Shown piece by piece: positions 60,806 through 64,000 of a DNA stretch of 64,000 nucleotides; position 1 is the stretch's first letter; each line of letters begins with the position of its first letter. Location of the stretch: NCBI GenBank assembly GCA_029255685.2, contig CM055320.2, positions 48,424,910 to 48,488,909 on the forward strand. Reading direction: 5' to 3'. This DNA comes from Silene conica. Lineage: Eukaryota; Streptophyta; Magnoliopsida; Caryophyllales; Caryophyllaceae. Under the pieces are notes generated by a model. The model searched no databases and was not told the origin of the DNA. It worked only from the letters and a program-made list of their open reading frames with translations. Both the position numbers and the translations under genes were made by a program.

Positions 60806-61983
60806 GCCCCTAGAGCTGCTGGCCCGTCCCTTAGATGGGTTCGCTTCGCCCCGCGAGCTACTTGCTTAGGAATTGCAAGATCGTTTGTTTCCTATGAGGC
60901 GACCCCACATGGTGAATCTGCAAAGATTACAACAATGCTCTCAATAACTGAACTTCCTTCAAGAATATCAAATTGTCTAACAAAAGAAACTCAGCCAAAA
61001 CACAAAAGATAAGTTCTTGTAACAGTACCCTGGTCGACCGACCTATATGCTAGGTCGACCGACCTATATGCTAGGTCGACCGACCTATATGCTAGGTCGA
61101 TCGACCGTTTACCAGTGTAAGCAAGGCTTCTAGAACTGTCGACTGGTCGACCGACCTATACTCCAGGTCGACCGACCGACTGTCTGAGTAATTTGAGTTC
61201 CTGCAAAAGTTTGATAGGTCGACTAACTTAAAGCACCGGTCGGTCGACCGATCTCTGAACCAGTTCGAGCAAGCTTCGCAGATTGCAACAGTTTTCAAGC
61301 AAGGAAATTGGGGAAAAACACAAAACTAACCCTAACAACACCAAAACAAAGCAAGAAACTAGATCTAAGGCAAAAAGAAGAACAAAAACAACTAAAACAT
61401 ACTCTTAATTCAAAGTTAAATCGAAAGTAAGAGGAAGTTCACTATGAAAATGGGAAAAAGAGAAGCCTAAAACTGAAAGGAAACAAAGAAAGAAAAGAAA
61501 ACATACCTTTGTGAAGGAAAAATGAAGGATCTAACACAAAAAAATAAGTAGGAGTGAAGAGGGAGAGTGGCTAGGGTTTTTGGGTGAGAGACGGAGTCTT
61601 TCTAATTTTTGAAGAGTAATGAAAGTGTTTTCAAAAAATTTAGACTTAAAGAAACCCTAAAGAATCCTGGTTATCTGCCACCTGGTCGATCGACCAAGAA
61701 ACTCGGTCGGTCGACCGGTCCCTGCTCACCTCATTTTTCCAGAAACTGTTTTAAGCGAACCTGAGGTCGGTCGACCTTGGTATCTGGTCGGTCGACCCAA
61801 ATGACTGGTAATACCCGTCTGTTTTCCTGCTAAAGCTAAAAATTCCCATTAAAAGTATAAAGAACAAGAGGGGAAAAATCTACAAACTAAGCGGAAACAC
61901 CAAAAAGAGAAACAAAAACTACAACACGGGTTGCCTCCCGGTTAGCGCTGGTTTAAGGGGTCCCGCACGACCTTTCTACCTCA
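60806..61983 (-). other. C2 spacer between integrase and the ORF1-like gene
   Basis: This non-coding spacer has many GGTCGACC-type motifs: 61030-61110, 61144-61177, 61216-61252, 61683-61713 and 61764-61798. It is purine-rich on + at 61310-61560. It corresponds to 38532-39593 in C3 and 53521-54514 in C1. Confidence 0.7.
61032..61106. repeat. 21-bp tandem repeat made from the GGTCGACCGACC motif
   Basis: Three exact 21-bp units (61032, 61053, 61074), each the 12-bp motif plus TATATGCTA, are followed by a partial fourth unit with one change in the motif (61095-61106). It is a local expansion found only in C2. Confidence 0.92.
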
Positions 61984-64000
61984 CTATGAAGCATCCGAAA
62001 AAGGATCAAAGTACAAGACTTCAACCTTCCCTATGAACTCATTTGCTCCATGGAAATGCTTCACATATTGGCAATTAACCTTGAATCTCGCACCAGCTGA
62101 GGTTTCCAACTCAATTGATCCAAATTTCGAGACCGCAGTGATGGTGTATGGTCCACTCCATCTGGATTTCAGCTTACCAGGAAAAAGACGGATATGAGCA
62201 TTAAATAACAGAACCTTATCACCAACCTGAAAATCACGCTTTATTATTCTCTTGTCATGCCAGCGCTTGGTTTTCTCCTTGTAAATTCTAACATTGTCAT
62301 AGGCAAACAGCCTAAATTCCTCTAACCCGTTCAACTGCGACAAATGTTTCTTACGAGAAAGATTATGGTCTAAATTAAGATCACAAATGACCCACCAAGA
62401 CTTGCGTTCCAGCTCAACTGGTAAGTGACAAGTCTTACCATAAATCAATCGGAATAGTGACATTCCGATTGGAGTTTTGAACGCAGTTCTATAGGCCCAT
62501 AAAACATCATCAAGCTTAAGACTCCAATCCTTCCTAGACTTAGAAACAACTTTAGCTAGGGTCTCCTTAAGTTCTCTATTAGATATCTCAACTTGGCCAA
62601 AAGTTTGAGGGTGATATGCTAGACCCCTACCATGTTGGACACCGAATTTAGTTAGCAAAGCACTTAATTGTTTCTCTTTGAAATGCATACCTCCATCAAT
62701 AATGACAACCCTAGGAACACCAAAGCGAGGAAATATGATTTTTTTGAAAAGTTTAATCACAACTTTTGCATCACAATGGGGACTAGCATTAGCTTCCACC
62801 CATTTAGACACATAATCAACGGCGACAAGAATAAACTTGTTACCTTGACTGCTCGGGAATGGTCCTTGATAATCAATGCCCCAGACATCGAAAATCTCTA
62901 CCTCTAAAATACCAAGCTGTGGCATTTCATGTCTTTTTGATACATTCCCTGCCCTTTGACAAGCGTCACAGCTACTCACAAAATTCCTACAATCAGCATG
63001 TAAAGTAGGCCAATAAAAACCAGACTGCAATACCTTGGCCACGGTCTGAGATGGGTCGTGGCGACCACCATAAGTAGAAGAGTGGCATGCTTCCAGAATG
63101 TCCTTCACCTCCCACTGGGGGACGCATCTCCGGATAAGTCCATCTCCGCATTCTTTGAAAACATAGGGGTCATCCCAAAAATATTGTTTTGCATCCAATG
63201 CAAATCTCTTCTTCTACTGCCATGAGAGCTCAGGAGGAATTTTACCTGTGACAGCAAAATTAGCAAAATCAGCATACCAAGGACGGGGGTAAGAACCTGA
63301 ACTATTAATGATAAAAAGACTCTCATCAGGAAAAGACTCATCAATAGGTAAAGGATCCTCCCTATCAGTCAGTTATAGGCGAGATAAATGGTCAGCTACA
63401 ACATTTCCCGCGCCTTTGTTATCTCTAATCTCCAAGTCAAACTCCTGTAAAAGGAGTATCGATCTCAATAACAACGGCTTTGCATCTTTCTTCAAGAAGA
63501 GGCCCTTCAAAGCTGCATGGTCAGTATACACAATAACCTTATTACCTACCAAATAAGACCGAAATTTCTCCAAGGCAAAGATTACAGCTAGCATCTCCTT
63601 CTCCGTGGTGAAGTAATAGACTTGAGTCTCATATAAAGTCAGGCTCGCATAGTATATGGCATTCAGAGCCTTGTTCTTCATTTGGCCTAGCACAGCACCC
63701 ACAGCATAGTCACTGACATCACACATGATCTCAAATGGGAGATCCCAATCTGGTGGCTGGATGATTGGTGCTGAGACAAGAGCTTCCTTCAACCTGTTAA
63801 AACCTAAAAGGCACTCATTAGTGAGCTCAAAGATAGCATCCTTGAGGAGCAACTGTGTAAGTGGTTTAGCAATCTTAGAGAAGTCCTTAATGAAACGCCG
63901 GTAAAAACATGCGTGACCTAAGAAACTTCTTACCCCCTTAACATTCACAGGAGGGGGCAATTGCTCAATCACTTGCACCTTTGCTTCATCAACATGAATA
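61984..64000 (-). pseudogene. pol: C2 pol (end of RT, RNase H, integrase), partial at right edge
   Basis: At the right edge the end of RT and its connection to RNase H are seen ([29 protein letters not shown] is split as [22 protein letters not shown]). RNase H is at about 63380-63760 ([17 protein letters not shown]). The H2C2 finger is at about 62960-63100 ([16 protein letters not shown] to CDACQ). The integrase core has [18 protein letters not shown] and [13 protein letters not shown], and the C-terminal domain [12 protein letters not shown] reaches 61984. Long stretches remain open, but there is at least one break in the visible part. Confidence 0.88.

Larger units (their letters stand above)
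14311..64000 (-). mobile_element. Athila-type element C2, outer host of the nest, runs off right edge
   Basis: C2 reads on the - strand. From right to left it holds RNase H and integrase (61984-64000), a spacer, an ORF1-like gene (59905-60805, continuing at 46494-46931), a 3' non-coding region (46132-46493 and 15555-16898) and the 3' LTR (14311-15554). The gaps are the inserted Athila elements C1 (target duplication CTAGG) and C3 (target duplication CTCAA). Gag, protease, most of RT and the 5' LTR lie beyond 64000. If the reading is right, CACGT (14306-14310) should recur after that LTR. It was inserted just after the primer site of D. The coding parts are fossil, with several breaks. Confidence 0.8.

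Noticed and set aside
61020-61260. CRISPR-like spaced short repeats
   Set aside because: The repeats are 12-bp palindromes with irregular spacing inside plant retrotransposons; there are no cas genes and no regular spacers.
1-64000. Host genes, tRNA or rRNA genes
   Set aside because: All longer frames with recognisable domains are retrotransposon proteins; the remaining frames are short, unconserved, or opposite to known coding parts. The TGGTATCAGAGC and tRNA-Asp-like matches are primer sites, not tRNA genes.

Overview
The window is a slice of repeat-rich plant nuclear DNA. Every base that can be assigned belongs to LTR retrotransposons nested inside one another, and I see no host gene, tRNA, rRNA or CRISPR. 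The element types are plant-typical: a CRM-like Ty3 chromovirus, Athila-type Ty3 elements with a tRNA-Asp primer site, and a Ty1/copia-type family with a tRNA-iMet primer site. Together with the AT-rich background and the absence of genes, this suggests heterochromatin, perhaps pericentromeric, of a seed plant with a large genome. The species cannot be named from the sequence.

Layout, left to right. 1-3863: the 3' half of a CRM-like element (+ strand) with a long open pol and its 3' LTR. 3864-8705: part of a gag-only copia-type element (B1, - strand) into which the CRM-like element was inserted. 8706-8899: the end of a Ty3-type LTR (E). 8900-12737: a second copia-type element of family B (B2, - strand), cut on its left by E. 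12738-13595: the end of a diverged Athila-like LTR (C4). 13596-14310: the end of another Ty3-type LTR (D) with its tRNA-iMet primer site and a 29-bp minisatellite. 14311-64000: an old Athila element on the - strand (C2), running off the right edge. C2 contains two younger Athila elements of its own family: C3 (16899-46126, - strand, target duplication CTCAA) and C1 (46932-59899, + strand, target duplication CTAGG). C3 in turn carries a copia-type gag-only element (B3, 20417-28257, target duplication GAAGC). C1 carries a solo LTR (57018-58010, target duplication CATAC).

The most unusual structure is at 24115-38265. A segment of about 4.7 kb, covering part of B3 and the neighbouring stretch of C3, is present three times in direct tandem. 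The copies are nearly identical and meet at the 5-bp microhomology CCATT. Each new junction fuses the copia-type gag in frame with the Athila ORF1-like gene, giving two identical 292-codon chimeric reading frames. The middle copy is a mosaic of the outer two, as expected from unequal crossing-over of an earlier two-copy array. An assembly artefact must still be excluded.

The second notable feature is a short motif, GGTCGACCGACC, found dozens of times in the Athila elements and mostly in pairs. Many pairs are inverted and could form hairpins. They occur in the LTRs, the gag linker, the spacer after integrase and the 3' non-coding region. Apart from the visible part of the CRM-like pol, the coding regions are fossils: their domains are recognisable but the frames are interrupted.
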